From contig NC_089823.1 in the NCBI RefSeq assembly GCF_035046505.1, positions 6,467,267 through 6,531,266 of the forward strand: a stretch of DNA of 64,000 bases, written 5' to 3'. Of this stretch, positions 1 through 26,090 are shown one piece after another. The translations under genes were made by a program, and so were the position numbers. The notes beneath the pieces are model-generated. The model had not been told where the DNA came from. It made no database searches and saw only the letters and a list, made by a program, of their open reading frames with translations. Position 1 is the stretch's first letter. Every line of letters starts with the position of its first letter. This DNA is from Tiliqua scincoides (Eukaryota; Chordata; Lepidosauria; Squamata; Scincidae).

Positions 1-117
1 GAGGCATCTCTGGAGCGGCACCCAAGACAGAGCAGGACGCAGGAGACAATGAGCTGTGTGTGGGAGGGGGCGTCTGATCGAGGGAGAAGCAGTCAGTTGA
101 AACAGCTCTCTCTTCTT

Positions 118-820
118 TCCTTCTTGTTCCCCCTTCCCCTCCTTCCTACTGTATATAAACTTCAAGCACTCTGTTGGAAAGCCCAACTTGCTAACCCCCT
201 TCCCATCTCTCTACAAATGAAGCTGGACAGGGTGGGGAAGGGAGGAGAGTGATCTTTTTAAAGAGAGAGAGGCAGCCTGCAGAAGGCTGTACCTTTGTTT
301 CTCAAGTCATTGAAAGGGTTAAGTCCATCTCCAATTTCCTTCTTGTTTTTGCCCCCTCCCCCTTATTGAATCCAAACTTTAAACTCTCTGTTGCAAAGCT
401 GAGGCTTGCTAACCCCTCTCCCCATAATCACTGACCACTGATGAAGTTGTACTGGGGGGGGGAAGAGGAAGAGTTAACTTTTATAAAAGGAAAAGTATGT
501 GTGAGTGTGTGAGAGAGAGCACTTAAAACAGTTAAGGCTACAATCCTAGCCTCGCTTTCATGGGAGTAAGCCCCACTGACTATTAAGGGACTTGCTTCTG
601 AGTAGGCATGCCTAGGATTGGGCTCCCAATCTATTCCCTCTTCTTGCTTTCCTCTCCACCTCCCCCCTTACTGTATACAGTCATACTTCAGTCTCTCCCT
701 TGCAAGGCTTTTTGCAAACCTCCTTGCTAACCTCATTTCCCCCTATCCTCACCAATGAAGTTGGACTAGAGGAGAAAAGTCCCTGCATTTGTGTATGTGG
801 GGGTAGGGGAGCATCTGTGT
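118..820. repeat. Three diverged units of a 218-bp tandem repeat
   Basis: CTTGCTAACCCC-type anchors occur at about 188, 406 and 724, and CCTTCTTGTTCCC / CCTTCTTGTTTTT starts at about 119 and 338. The first spacing is 218 bp. The second is 318 bp because a small palindromic element (543-638) sits between units 2 and 3. Confidence 0.75.
543..638. repeat. Small palindromic element (about 85-95 bp), copy 1
   Basis: ATCCTAGCCTCG..., then GGGAGTAAGCCCCACTGACT and CTTCTGAGTAGGCATGCCTA, ending GGATTGGGCT. The family has the core GGGAGTAAG(C)CCCATTGA and an inverted ACTTCTGAGTAG half. Confidence 0.75.
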
Positions 821-1789
821 GTGAGAGAGAAGCAATCTCCCAGTGTGTGTGTCCTTTTCACTGGAAGAGTCCTGGAGACCTTGCAAAGATGCAAAACGCA
901 GGAAAAGCAGAGAGTAGAATTTAAAGTAGAATTATTCTGCAGCAACAGGTATTTTAGCCAGAGATCTTAGCTGCATGCTGGCAGGAGCTAGGAAGCACTT
1001 GCAACAGCTGCTTATGTTGTAAGCTTTTAGGAGAGCATGCTTGCTTCCGCAGCATCCCCAGGCAATCAGGCATTTATGCAGCAAAGTTTAGCTGCCTCTG
1101 AGATCCCATTGCAATGTTCTGAGCCAATGCAGGAGCCACTGAAACCCTCCTGGGGGAGAAGTAAGGGATTAATTGCCATCCCTGAGGTCCCTACCCCCCA
1201 CTTGGGGTTGTGTGTGAATAATCTTATTGGCTTGCTCAATTGTACTTCACACTTTGGCTTTTTACTAGTTGTGTTCCTGCAGCCTTGCTAGTTGTCTGTT
1301 GTTTATTATAATATGGATATTTTAAATTAAATTTTTGTATATGTGTTTCTAGAGGCTTTTGATGCTACATTAACCACGAAGGGGGGGGGGGAGAGAATAA
1401 TCTTATGCTTGAGAAATAATCTCTGAGTATTTTCTTGATCCTTACTAGTAATAATTAAATTTTGAAAGGGTCAGGAGAGAGAATAATTCCTTTAGGTGGA
1501 AAAGGTGCTTTGATGGCTGCTAATTCTTGCCTTATTTCCAGTGGTCTTCCTTCACCTCACCCTCTTTCAATAGTCAAAAGTGGAGATAACTGGACTAAAT
1601 TGTGGGTCAGAGCATGCTGAATTTCATAGCAAGAGATTGATAGCGGATTAATGCTTCTTAATAATATATTTAAATTAATTGTAGATTATTTAATTTTTAT
1701 TTCATTGTATGGGACATGCCAAAAGCTTATGGGCCACTGGTGCCAAATGACCTTCGCATGCCACTGAGTCAGATACCTCCCTAAGTTTA
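821..1789. other. Noncoding stretch left of ALG8 exon 11
   Basis: AT-rich sequence with short G runs. No exon, RNA gene or clear repeat was recognised. If ALG8 continues past the left edge this is part of its intron. Confidence 0.5.
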
Positions 1790-2100
1790 ACCCCTGACTT
1801 CTCTGAACTGTTGCCTTCAGGTAGACGATACAGAACTATTAGAGCAGCACCACACGACTCCTGAACAGTTTTTATCCCACAGCCATAATTACGTTGAATA
1901 AGGTGATATAGTCATGCTCCTGGGCATTATGGTCTGTTATACTGTTTTTATATTATGATGCATGTTGTATAGAATGTGTGAGTGAGTGTGTAGAGTGTGA
2001 TTGTTGGAATTGTAGTATATATTTATGCTTGTATCTCAAAGGTGCATAAATTTCATTGTGCCATAGCACAATGACAATAAAGTTACTACTACTAATCAGA
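1790..2100 (+). mobile_element. Non-LTR retrotransposon 3' end
   Basis: A short coding remnant CTGTTGCCTTCAGGTAGACG (reading LPSGRRYRTIRAAPHDS-like) is followed by a 3' UTR with ATTGTGCCATAGCACAATGA then CAATAAAGTTACTACTACTA. The CATTGTGCCA-GCACAATGA stem and ACT-rich tail are typical of a LINE tail; the family is not assigned. Confidence 0.5.
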
Positions 2101-2534
2101 GGGTCATAGAAAATTCCATGATTTATGGCTCAAAACCTGCCCTCGACTTATCTATGAGGTTGACTTATACTTGAGTATCTGTGTTATGTAAGCAATTTAT
2201 AAGTTGTCCAGCATATGATTCCCAGAGCAGTAACAGTTAAAACAGGTAAATACAATAAAGCATCAAGAACTGTTTAAGAATAGTTTTAAAAACTTTTTAA
2301 GCTGAACGGTGTGAACTATATTTTTAATCAAACATGAACCACCTTGAAGTTCTCTTAAGAGGTGGAAAGGCAGCATGCAAAGATCCAAATACAGTAAATA
2401 AAATTATTTCTAGGGACTAAACACTACTCAGTGCAAGCAGAACCAGTTCTAAACAGTGTGCCCTCTGGTTGGGCACCAAATCAAAACCAATAAGCATGAA
2501 GTAAACAGACAGAAAGGGAACAGAGTGGGCTTAC

Positions 2535-17324
<14,790 letters not shown>

Positions 17325-17499
17325 GACAGTCCGTCTCTCACCTGACAGGACCGGCGATACTGCGCATGCGCAGCTCTTTGGTAGTCCAAGCACTGCGCAT
17401 GCGCGGTCGCAACTGCACGTGCAGCTTGCCTCCCATTCATAGACTCACTTTGCACAGCAGCATCCAAGCCGGGGCAGACCCTACTGGGGTCCAAGGCTC

Positions 17500-17590
17500 T
17501 GGCTGCAATCTGTCAGTATTTACCTGGGAGTAAAACCCATTGGCTGCAATGGGACTTACTTCTGAGTAGACCTGCCTGGGATTGGGCTTT
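17500..17590. repeat. Small palindromic element, copy 3
   Basis: Contains TTTACCTGGGAGTAAAACCC and TTACTTCTGAGTAGACCTGC, ending GGGATTGGGCT. Lies about 180 bp upstream of the ALG8 start. Confidence 0.75.
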
Positions 17591-17807
17591 CCCATTTTCC
17601 CATGGGAAATGTGCACTGGTTGCAGCTAAGCATGCTCCTGCTGCAGCTTCTCTGCAGGTGTTACTCAACAACAGACCCATTCATTTCAGTGAGGTTTAGT
17701 CCTGCGTAAGTGGGCACCCTGCAGCCTTCGGGAGCCAGCCTATGTGCGTCTACCTAGAACAGGGGTGGCCAACCTTTAGGCCACTTTAGGGCTCTGGGGA
17801 CCTCTAA

Positions 17808-17984
17808 GGGCCCAATCCTATCCAATGTTCCAGTGCTGCTGCAGCCACAATGCAGCCTTGAGGAAAGGGAACAAATGCTCCCTTACCTGAAGGAGTCCTC
17901 CACGATTACACCCTCACTGCAGGATGCAGCACATGCCCCATTGGCATGGTTGCACTGGTGCTGGAAAATTGGATAGGATTTGGC
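17808..17984. mobile_element. GGGCCCAATCC foldback element, copy 2
   Basis: Starts GGGCCCAATCCTATCCAATG and ends AATTGGATAGGATTTGGC; same interior blocks as copy 1. Confidence 0.8.
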
Positions 17985-17987
17985 TGG

Positions 17988-18080
17988 AAAGCTGCAATCC
18001 TAACCACACTTTCCTGAGAGTAAGCCCCACTGAACAAAATCAAACTTACTTCTGAGTAGACCTGGTTAGGATTGTGCCCT
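17988..18080. repeat. Small palindromic element, copy 4
   Basis: GCTGCAATCCTAACCACACT, TTCCTGAGAGTAAGCCCCAC and TTACTTCTGAGTAGACCTGG with TTAGGATTGTGCCC; follows directly after a GGGCCCAATCC foldback. Confidence 0.75.
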
Positions 18081-18384
18081 TTTTCTCACTAGATGGCTGT
18101 GCAAGTTCCTCATCTCTGCCCCAACAGCTACAACAGGGAGCGGGATAATACTATTTGTTTCTATGGCAGGGATGTAGCATGTAGCTAGTTATTAATAAAA
18201 TGTGTGGGGCATTCTTGATGTTCACTTCCTGGCTGAACGTGGGTGGGCTTTAAATGCCATTGGAGATACTTGTAGTAAAGGACATGAGGATCACAGGATA
18301 AGAAAACACCAAACCCAGGTTTTGGGGAAGAGTACCCTACCCCCATTCTGGGGTAATTATGGTAATTGCATAAATGAGTCACAG

Positions 18385-18475
18385 CCCATTCCTATGCATG
18401 TCTACTCAGAAGTAAGCCTCACTATGTTCAATGGGGCTTACTCCCAGGAAAGTGTGGATAGGATTGGGCCCTCAG
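18385..18475. repeat. Small palindromic element, copy 5
   Basis: ATGTCTACTCAGAAGTAAGC, TTCAATGGGGCTTACTCCCA and GGATAGGATTGGGCCC. Confidence 0.75.
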
Positions 18476-18629
18476 CCAGGAACAAAATGAGACCCAGTAT
18501 TTTTATATTAATAAATCCAGCAAGTGTTTTCTCATCATAGGTCTGTTTTGACTGCCACTGCTTAGACCACTGAACCAACTTAACGCTGCCACAACCACAT
18601 ATAGGCTGTGCTGCACCAAGTGTCTATGT

Positions 18630-18972
18630 CAGTGTTTCTCAAACTGTGGGTCACAAGCCAATTTCAAGTGGGTCCCCATTTATTTCAATATTTTATTTTT
18701 AATATCTTAGACTTGATGCTACCATAGTATGTGACTGCATTTGGGAAAATGTTACAGACCTCTACTTTTAACAAGCTACTATGTATATTCTTTTAACAAT
18801 GATAGTAAATGGGACTTACTCCTGGGTAAGTCTGGGTAAGATTGCAGGCTAGGATTGTTAAACATTTTCCTGCTTGATGACATCACTTTTGGTCATGACA
18901 TCACTTCTGGTGGGTCCTGACAGATTCTCATTTTAAAAGTGAGTCCCGGTGCTAAATGTGTGAGAACCACTG
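18630..18972. mobile_element. hAT-like miniature transposon
   Basis: Starts CAGTGTTTCTCAAACTGTGG and ends GTGTGAGAACCACTG, flanked by an exact 8-bp duplication GTCTATGT. Same family as 7689-8024. Confidence 0.93.
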
Positions 18973-19404
18973 GTCTATGTCACTGTGTGACAGTGGTGGT
19001 TTTGCTGCTGTAAGTCAGAAAGGGACAGAAGTATAAAATCCTGTTTCATGAGTTTTCCATCAGTTGGAGCATGTTCGACTATGTGCATCAAAACAAGGCA
19101 GAACAGCATCTTCATCTGTGGTGGTGGTAGAGAGATATCAAGATCATGCTGCCCTGCCTTCTCTATAGGCTGCTCCTGTGGTGCACCTGCCATTGTGGCT
19201 GCCTAGGAACATGAACCACAGTGTATGCACATGGCAAAATTGGAATGTACAGATCCCATGGTTCATGTCTATGTGTGTAGGCCCCCATACATGTAAGGAG
19301 CATCTTTCATGCCCCTGTCTGTCCGTTTGTTCAACTTTTGATTCTGGTGCCATGGTAGCCCCTTTCACAGCTTTGTCGCACACTCTTTAGACATGCATGA
19401 TTCA

Positions 19405-19583
19405 GGGCCCAATCCTATCCAAGTTTCCAGCACCAGTGAAGCTGCAATACAACCCAGAGGTAAGGGAACAAATGTTCCCATACCTTGAGGAGGTCTCTGT
19501 GACTGCCCCCCCAATACTGGAAGCAGTGCATACCCCATAGGCACAGCAGCACTGGCACTGGAAAATTGGATAGGATCGGGGCC
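19405..19583. mobile_element. GGGCCCAATCC foldback element, copy 3
   Basis: Starts GGGCCCAATCCTATCCAAGT and ends AATTGGATAGGATCGGGGCC; TTA follows on the right and TCA precedes. Confidence 0.8.
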
Positions 19584-20655
19584 TTATTCTGTCATATCTG
19601 ATAATAAATTTTGCACACATGTACCTGAAAATCTTTATTCATATATATATGAATAAGGCTGCATAAGGCTGCACTGAGGCCCAAGCAACTTCAGAAAAGA
19701 GGGAGTTCATGCTCCATCTACTAACCTCTTTATTATAGTAGAGCTGCCCATGGGGTGTTATGATCCAGCATCAACCAAGCCCCGAAATAAATGCAGAAGT
19801 CTCTGAGGCTCATTTCAAAAGGTTAACAAGCTGATTTATTATAAACATCTGCCATACCCAAGACACTTTTAGACAGGGTCTCATGGATCCTATAATTCTG
19901 CAATAATAGACATTTTTACAGAATTTGTCATGGAGTTTGGCATTTATTGCAGGCTTTAATGACACCCATGATATTCATTCAGCAGCTACAGAACAGTCAT
20001 GTTAGCTGCCAAGGACTCATGTTAAAGGGCCATTGGACATGGTGACCAGGCAGACTTCCAAGATGATGGCGGTTGTTCTCACACAAATGCTCGGCTATAG
20101 CAGGATAACCTCCCAATCTCTTGGCCCAAACCACATTTTGAAGCTTTTTCCAGGAGATGGTGAAGCACAGCTTCTTTCATGGGACTAACCAAAAAAATCA
20201 ACTGGCCAAAATGTTCATATTGAATGAAATAAAGAAGTCCTACCTCACAAATGCCCCCCATGAGGCTTCCACCACATCCCCTTGCATCCCCAGAATTCAA
20301 ATAAACATATTCAAAATGTGGTGGCAAGGCACACTGTGCTTCACATGAAGTAATTTAAAACCCTGTCCCTATTTCAGCCTAGTTCTGGTTGCAGCGGGAG
20401 ATTATGTCTGGATTGTATGACTTCAAAAGTGTAGGTGGGAGTTCGCATGGCTCAGTTCCCTGCCATATAGAAATCTTCTTCATACTAAAAACTATATGAC
20501 ATAGAGGAGTGTTCTGATCTAGCCTCCCTTCTCTACATACTAATTTTCTATGCACAGGGATTTAAAATTTTTTTATTTTTGTATGGATAAGCATTCAGTC
20601 ACACGAACCCTTCCTTGTAATCTTGGTTCAGTCCAGACACAGGTTTACCACCTTA
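19584..20655. other. Intergenic stretch, ALG8 to KCTD21
   Basis: A TATA-rich patch lies near 19640 (ATATATATGAATAAGGCTGC). Otherwise nothing was recognised. Confidence 0.45.
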
Positions 20656-20745
20656 CAGCCCAATCCTATCCCCACTTACCTGGGAGTAAGCCTCATTGAC
20701 TCTAATGGGACTTACTTCTGAGTAGGCAGGCATAGGATTGGGCAG
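20656..20745. repeat. Small palindromic element, copy 6
   Basis: CAGCCCAATCCTATCCCCAC, GGGAGTAAGCCTCATTGACT and CTTCTGAGTAGGCAGGCATA, GGATTGGGC: a nearly consensus copy. Confidence 0.78.
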
Positions 20746-20793
20746 TTAGTGAGAACTTGGCATAGGTGAGTCAAGCCTTTTTTTTCTGCCAGA

Positions 20794-20992
20794 AGGCACA
20801 ATCTTAACCCACTTTCCATCACTGACATAAGGGCCATGCAGCTCCAAGGTAAGGGAGCAAACATTCCCTTACTTTGAGGAGGCCAACCTTTGAGGAGGCT
20901 TACTTGAGTGAGTGCCACCCAACTGCAGGATGCAGCACATGTCCCATTGGCACAGCAATACCAGTGCTGGAAAGTAGTTTAGGATATGGGCC
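20794..20992. mobile_element. GGGCACAATCC foldback element, copy 4
   Basis: Starts AGGCACAATCTTAACCCACT and ends GAAAGTAGTTTAGGATATGG then GCC. Slightly expanded in the middle by a repeat of TTTGAGGAGGC. Confidence 0.75.
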
Positions 20993-21871
20993 TTGATTTC
21001 ACAAGTGATTAACTACTCATTTTCTCCATACAATTCACTGCTTTTATACAGTTGTAAACAGTTTTGTTTTCTATAACCAAACCTCATGCCTGGTTGTGCT
21101 CTTATTTTACTTGTCTAAGGATTTCTATCCTACCTTTTGACCCTATAAAGGGCTCCCTCTGTATTTCCTCTCCTGGAAAAAGCAATCTTTTAATCAAAAG
21201 ACATGCATCAGCCATGTATGTTTTTTAATAGTTACACAGTGAAACTAAAATATCTGTTGGCAGTGATAACCAGTGTTTCAAACGCTTCCAACACACTGGT
21301 GCTGCAGGTGTTATGCTCTGGTTTGCTGTGATGCTGTCCTGGAGATATGATCCAGCATTATTTGCTGTGCTATAAAATGTGAACACCACCACATATAATT
21401 CTAACAGGGGTTAAGTGAACTGGCATATGCCAAGAGTAAGTACAGAGAAAGGACCCTTGAAATCCCATGTGGAACCCAGGCAAGGAAAGTCATTAAATCA
21501 CTTCTGTCTGCTCTCTACACATCAAAGAAGAAACAAACAGCAGGAAAAATGAAACCCCTACCCCTCCTTTCACTCTGGGAGCCAACAAAACACATAGTAG
21601 AGGCAGATATCTCTAGCAAAGGGTCTGGAGCTGGCCCCCTTCTGCCCTACGCACAGGTCAGTCCAAAAACTCAGGAGGGGAGTATCTTCATTTGACCACC
21701 ATTCACATTTCTAAAATGGATCAGTCTGGTGGAACCGAGCAGTTTTATGTCTATGTGCTGCAGCCACGGGCAGTGTCGGAGAGGAGGGAATCAATTCCAG
21801 TGGTCATCATGCCCTCCTCGACTCAAGCCTCTTTCACTCAGAAAAATCACTGCACAAGCACATCTATGTCC
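20993..21871. other. Intergenic stretch downstream of KCTD21
   Basis: No gene or repeat recognised. It could hold part of the KCTD21 3' UTR, which is long in mammals, but no strong signal places its end. Confidence 0.4.
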
Positions 21872-22025
21872 TAGTGGCACAGCTAGAGGGGGTGCAAAGC
21901 ACTAAGTTTTGCAGGGAGTGTCATTGCAGCGTGCAAGCCCCCCTCTTCAGAAGGGGGGGCTCGCACGCTGCAATGACAATCCCTGCAAAACTTAGTGTCT
22001 TGCACCCCCTCTAGCTACGCCACTG
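21872..22025. mobile_element. Near-perfect foldback hAT-like miniature transposon
   Basis: The two arms, about 70 bp each, are almost complementary: GGTGCAAAGCACTAAGTTTT on the left pairs with AAAACTTAGTGTCTTGCACC on the right. The flanks CTATGTCC and CTATGTTC (7 of 8) mark the target duplication. Ends are of the CAGTGGCGTAGCTAGAGGGG type. Confidence 0.9.
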
Positions 22026-22077
22026 CTATGTTCCGTGATTTTAGCAACACAACAGCCCTTGCAGATAAGGTTGAATA

Positions 22078-22200
22078 AGAACATAAGAACAGCCCCACTG
22101 GATCAGGCCATAGGCCCATCTAGTCCAGCTTCCTGTATCTCACAGCGGCCCACCAAATGCCCCAGGGAGCACACCAGATAACAAGAGACCTGCAAGGCCT
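22078..22200 (-). mobile_element. CR1 LINE 3' UTR fragment (minus)
   Basis: Reads AAGAACATAAGAACAGCCCC and onward, almost identical over about 110 bp to the neighbouring 22215 copy, then ends abruptly after ACAAGAGACCTGCA. Confidence 0.85.
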
Positions 22201-22214
22201 CCTGGGAATTGTAG

Positions 22215-22610
22215 TTAAGAACATAAGAACAGCCCCGCTGGATCAGGCCATAGGCCCATCTAGTCCAGCTTCCTGTATCTCACAGCGGCCCACCAAATGC
22301 CCCAGGGAGCACACCAGATAACAAGAGACCTGCATCCTGGTGCCCTCCCTTGCATTGGCATTCTGACATAGCCCATACGGCTTGTAACCCATAATGGATT
22401 TTTCCTCCAGAAACTTGTCCAATCCCCTTTTAAAGGCATCCAGGCCAGACGCCGTCACCACATCCTGTGGCAAGGAGTTCCACAGACCGACCACACGCTG
22501 AGTAAAGAAATATTTTTCACCCAATCCTCCTTTATAGAATCCCCAAGCCTCCTTTGTCAATGTGAATGCTGAGGCCAAAGGGTTAAAAATAAGTCACCTA
22601 CCCTTACACC
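22215..22610 (-). mobile_element. CR1 LINE 3' end (minus) with intact C-terminal motif
   Basis: On the minus strand the ORF2 C terminus reads EKYFFTQRVVGLWNSLPQDV and AFKRGLDKFLEEKSI, followed by the same 3' UTR as the intron 9 copy and a tail of reversed TTCTTATG. A shorter second 3' end (22078-22200) lies head to tail beside it, separated by CTCCTGGGAATTGTAGTT. The pair are either two insertions or a local duplication. Confidence 0.85.
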
Positions 22611-23208
22611 AGACTGGAATCTTTTCAACTCCCAGTCTCTGCACCAGCCATTAAATAGTGCTAATTTCCTTTCCAGAGCAGGAATGGGCATCATTACTTG
22701 GACTCCGGGCCATTTTGTTAAGGAATCGAATCCATCGCTATCCAACCAACCTCCACCCTTGCGGCCATAATTTCTGCTGCTTCTCCGCAGGGCACAACAG
22801 CGTTAAACAAGCAAAAGGGAGTACTGCACTGGAGTCCTCCCCTGCCCAAATACTGGTATTGTTGCCAACCTAGCCATGAAATAATGGGCATAGCTTCCTA
22901 CTGACGCTTCTTGGAAGGGTGGCAATCAGTGTACATGGAACCAGAAATCTCCATGGGGCATACTAAGGAGGTTTATGTTGCTCCCTCTCCGCCATGTATC
23001 CCACACACCCATTTACTGCCTGTCCCTGTTCTAGAATTTCAACATCTATTGGTTAGCCTGTTAAATGGAAACTGACTTCCAATTAGCAGTTCACAATTCA
23101 GATTAGTACAGGTTTTCATGAAGTGGGCTCCAGCATATAACTTGTGTCAAGGCATGACTTCAACATATCATTACCGTTACAGTGGAATGGAAAGCAAAGG
23201 AGCGACGC
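22611..23208 (-). other. KCTD21: Downstream flank of KCTD21, probable 3' UTR
   Basis: Sequence directly after the KCTD21 stop; no other feature recognised. The UTR must cross the CR1 copies on its left if it is long. Confidence 0.4.
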
Positions 23209-23991
23209 CTACTTGTACCGAATTAGCCGGATAATTTTGTTATTCATGAAATCATAGGAGTGTGGGTGAGAGGAGTCAACACAAAAGCCGTCACTCATGG
23301 CGATTTTCAGTACTTCCTCCACAAACACTTGGAAACTGTTAATTTGCTTCTTGGTGGGCAGCACCCACAATCTCTTTAAGTTCTGCCTAGTGTACTCCTC
23401 TTCTGGCAGGCCTTCCACACTTGCTACCCAATTCAAGGTCACATGGTAGGGATCCTGCAAGTAACTGGATATTGAGGACAGGTTGCCATTGAAACAGTAG
23501 CAGAGTTTGGAGCCCAGGAGCTTCAGGAACAAACTGGAGGTGCTGAATATGTGGGCGTTGAAAACTTCCATGTTGGAAGAGGACAAGCTGTAGATCTGGG
23601 GAGCTTCCCGGACAGTGAAGTGAACCGTTTGAGTCCTTTGATCCAAAGTGATGTTGAGCATGGCATTTTTTTCAGCTTTGGAAAGCTCAACCTCTTTCTC
23701 CTGCAAGGCCTCGATCAGTGGCTGAACCTGGTAAAAATCAGCTTCTCGTCTAAGCAAGCCCATCTCCTGGAAGTCCTCAGGGAGATCCAGGTGAGAAGTT
23801 CTCAGAAAGTTGAGGATATAGCGGAAAACTTTGCCATCTCGGTCAATGAAGCAGTTACCTTGGCTGTCCCTCTTGGTCGGCATGTTCCCGCTGAACATGG
23901 CTCCCAGCATGGAATCAGGAAAGCTGGTCAAGGTGGACAGCGAAGTCGTGTAGAGCTTCCCACCAACATTTAGGGTTATCGGCTCTGACAT
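23209..23991 (-). CDS. KCTD21: KCTD21, BTB/POZ adaptor of cullin-3 ubiquitin ligase
   Basis: A single 260-codon reading frame plus stop, the usual length of KCTD21. The N-terminal BTB (T1-type) domain, about residues 4-95, contains ITLNVGGKLYTTSLSTL, GNCFIDRDGKVFRYILNFLR and LPEDFQEMGLLRREADFYQ. The C-terminal half ends FMNNKIIRLIRYK. The frame stays open upstream for 26 more codons, but MSEPITLNVGG matches the known start. Those extra codons include a probable splice acceptor (CTTCTCCTCCAG, exon from 24022), so they are intron or 5' UTR. In mammals KCTD21 (KCASH2) recruits cullin-3 to HDAC1 and dampens Hedgehog signalling. It lies between ALG8 (same strand) and USP35 (divergent). Confidence 0.97.
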   Translation of the reverse strand: MSEPITLNVGGKLYTTSLSTLTSFPDSMLGAMFSGNMPTKRDSQGNCFIDRDGKVFRYILNFLRTSHLDLPEDFQEMGLLRREADFYQVQPLIEALQEKEVELSKAEKNAMLNITLDQRTQTVHFTVREAPQIYSLSSSNMEVFNAHIFSTSSLFLKLLGSKLCYCFNGNLSSISSYLQDPYHVTLNWVASVEGLPEEEYTRQNLKRLWVLPTKKQINSFQVFVEEVLKIAMSDGFCVDSSHPHSYDFMNNKIIRLIRYK

Positions 23992-24022
23992 GATGGGGAA
24001 ATGGTACAAAGGGAGGAATATT
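23992..24022 (-). promoter_or_regulatory. KCTD21: KCTD21 5' UTR segment of the coding exon
   Basis: Minus-strand reading gives a pyrimidine tract and CAG at 24025-24023, then 31 bases before the start codon. This is the layout expected for a 5' UTR intron ending just before a single coding exon. A good donor, CAG/GTAGGTG at about 29276 in the CpG-rich region, is a candidate partner, which would make the intron about 5.2 kb. No transcript evidence is available. Confidence 0.5.
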
Positions 24023-24069
24023 CTGGAGGAGAAGATTAGGAGAACCACATATTTAAGTGCAAGGATCAT

Positions 24070-26090
24070 TTAAGGTTTGAAGGGAAAAAAATACTGGAGT
24101 GCATAAAATGGGGGGGGGTTAAATACCAATGAGAGTTTAGTGGCAAAACTAGATGGTCCAGTGACCCTGTGCGGCACATGTGGGGGAGCAACGCCACTCA
24201 GCCATGCCACTACCACCTCCAGTCGTGCCTGCTGTCTCCCATCCTGAGGCCTTCAGAGGGCCATAAAACGGCACTTCCAGTTTCTTGGGGAAACTGGAAG
24301 TGACTTTTTAATATGTTTTGTGCTTCTTAGTGCCTCACCGGCCCTAAGAAGGCCTTCTAAGTTCATAAAAATGTCTCGGTTTTCAGCCCTCTGAAGACCT
24401 TGCAAGGACTTCTGAAGGTTGGGGAGGCCGTGCACAGCCCCTCTCGCCCTCTGAAGGCCTCAGGACAGGAGGCAGTGGGAGTGACTGGTGGAGGGACAGG
24501 CAGTGCAACTGGTGGGGGGGGGGGCAGCAATTTGAGATTGTGGTTGCAGGCAGCACTGGGGCCAGGATCGTCACTGAAAGTTTAGAATGTTCTATTAAAA
24601 ATCCAAACGTCTACATGCATAGACACAAAACACCAAAAAGAAGACACATTATGCACATCAATCATGTAGTCTTTACATGAGCGAATATCCTTGGGGAGTA
24701 AATGGGGAGGAGGCAGGATAGGTGCCTGATAGACACCCCATATCCTGGAAGAAAAAACCCAACTTCCTCAACAAGAGGATGGTGCATGCATCAAAAAAAG
24801 AACAGCCCTGCTGGATCAGGCCTAGGTGGTTTTGACCTGCAAAGCCCTGTACAGCTTGGCCAAAGACTGCCAAGGGCTCACTGTTTGGGCTCCTGCCTCT
24901 TTAACCTTGTTGAAAGGGAAATTTCACAAGGTGTGGCTTACTGCATCACTGTGTTTACAAGGATGTGCCACACCTGAAGCATCACCTACATAACTGTCAT
25001 TGGTAGAACAGCCAGCAGTTTAGCCACCCTGGCTTGTGTCCTGCATACATCAGAGAGGAATACCATTTGCCTAGCACTTTCTGAAGTGCAAAGTGTTTCC
25101 TGTGGATTATCTTAATGTAGTCATTACAACAGCTCTGTAAGGCAAGTTAGTATTATCCCCATATTGCAGCTGGGAAAGACTGAGGCTGAGCAAGAGTGCC
25201 TTGCCTAAGGCCATGTTGTCAATTCATGGCAGAGGTGAGTTCAAACCAGGGAAGTCAGGGCAAACATTTTTCTTTTTCATCTCTTTATTTTTAAAAAATT
25301 TTTATAATCATAAAAAAGTCCAAACTGTTAATAACAGACACTTTCTAATTAAAAGATTTCAGACCTACCAGACTGCCCTTGAAAGGTGTTCTAGAAAAAT
25401 GTGGAGCAACTGGACAGAGCTATTCTGTTTTTACCCTGGAGCGAGCATTTCATTCTAAAATGCAGAACAGGGCTTCCTGTTGAGTGACTTAACTAGCTCG
25501 AGGACAGGTTTTGTGACATGGGCTATATTTTAACCATGAATGTAGACTGACAACATACCATACCTTTCCATCAAGGGCTCCTAGTCTTTACACACCATCA
25601 TTTTACATCAAGGGGATTATGGTAACTGTACAAATTCTGATAGGAATTTGTAATAGAGAATGCTCATTACTCTTGCAGCGGTACTGTTTTTCCGGGACTC
25701 CTTGATAGAAGCCATGAACACCTAACTGGTTTCAAACTTGATTTTGGTTTATAGTGCATGAGCATTCTAAATAATCTTTGTACCAGCATCTTTTCTATCT
25801 CATTTTTATATCGTGGGCACCTCAGAAAACACATACAAATCAGTGATAAATGCCTTCTTGACTGTTCCATTCAAGTCAGGCAACAAACACATGTGGAAAG
25901 ACTTCAAGTTGCCCCACAACTATGGAATGCCATTTCTCAGAAGACTTGCAAAGACCAGCCATCAGACAAAAAACAAATTTTGAATGTGACTTTGGCACCA
26001 AGTTTTATGCTTTGAAAAATGTGCATTTTTATCGTGTGTTATTTGTGTTCTGTCTTACCCTGCATATATTGCAATTGAATCCTTCTACAG
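24070..26090. other. Region between KCTD21 coding exon and the promoter, left part
   Basis: Contains poly-G runs (24110, 24510), a CR1-tail scrap AACAGCCCTGCTGGATCAGG near 24803 and the MIR remnant at 25050. Probably KCTD21 5' UTR intron. Confidence 0.45.
25050..25250 (-). mobile_element. Ancient MIR/CORE-type SINE (minus)
   Basis: The plus strand reads ACAACAGCTCTGTAAGGCAA, TATTATCCCCATATTGCAGC, TGGGAAAGACTGAGGCTGAG and TTGCCTAAGGCCATGTT, the reverse of the MIR core and tail. A second poorly preserved copy is near 52130-52260. Confidence 0.7.

Noticed and set aside
1-2534. Last two ALG8 exons
   Set aside because: Reading the minus strand for the expected C-terminal membrane segments gave no match with splice sites, so they are placed outside the window.
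23551-23973. 140-codon open frame opposite KCTD21
   Set aside because: It is the antisense shadow of the conserved KCTD21 coding sequence and has no family motif.
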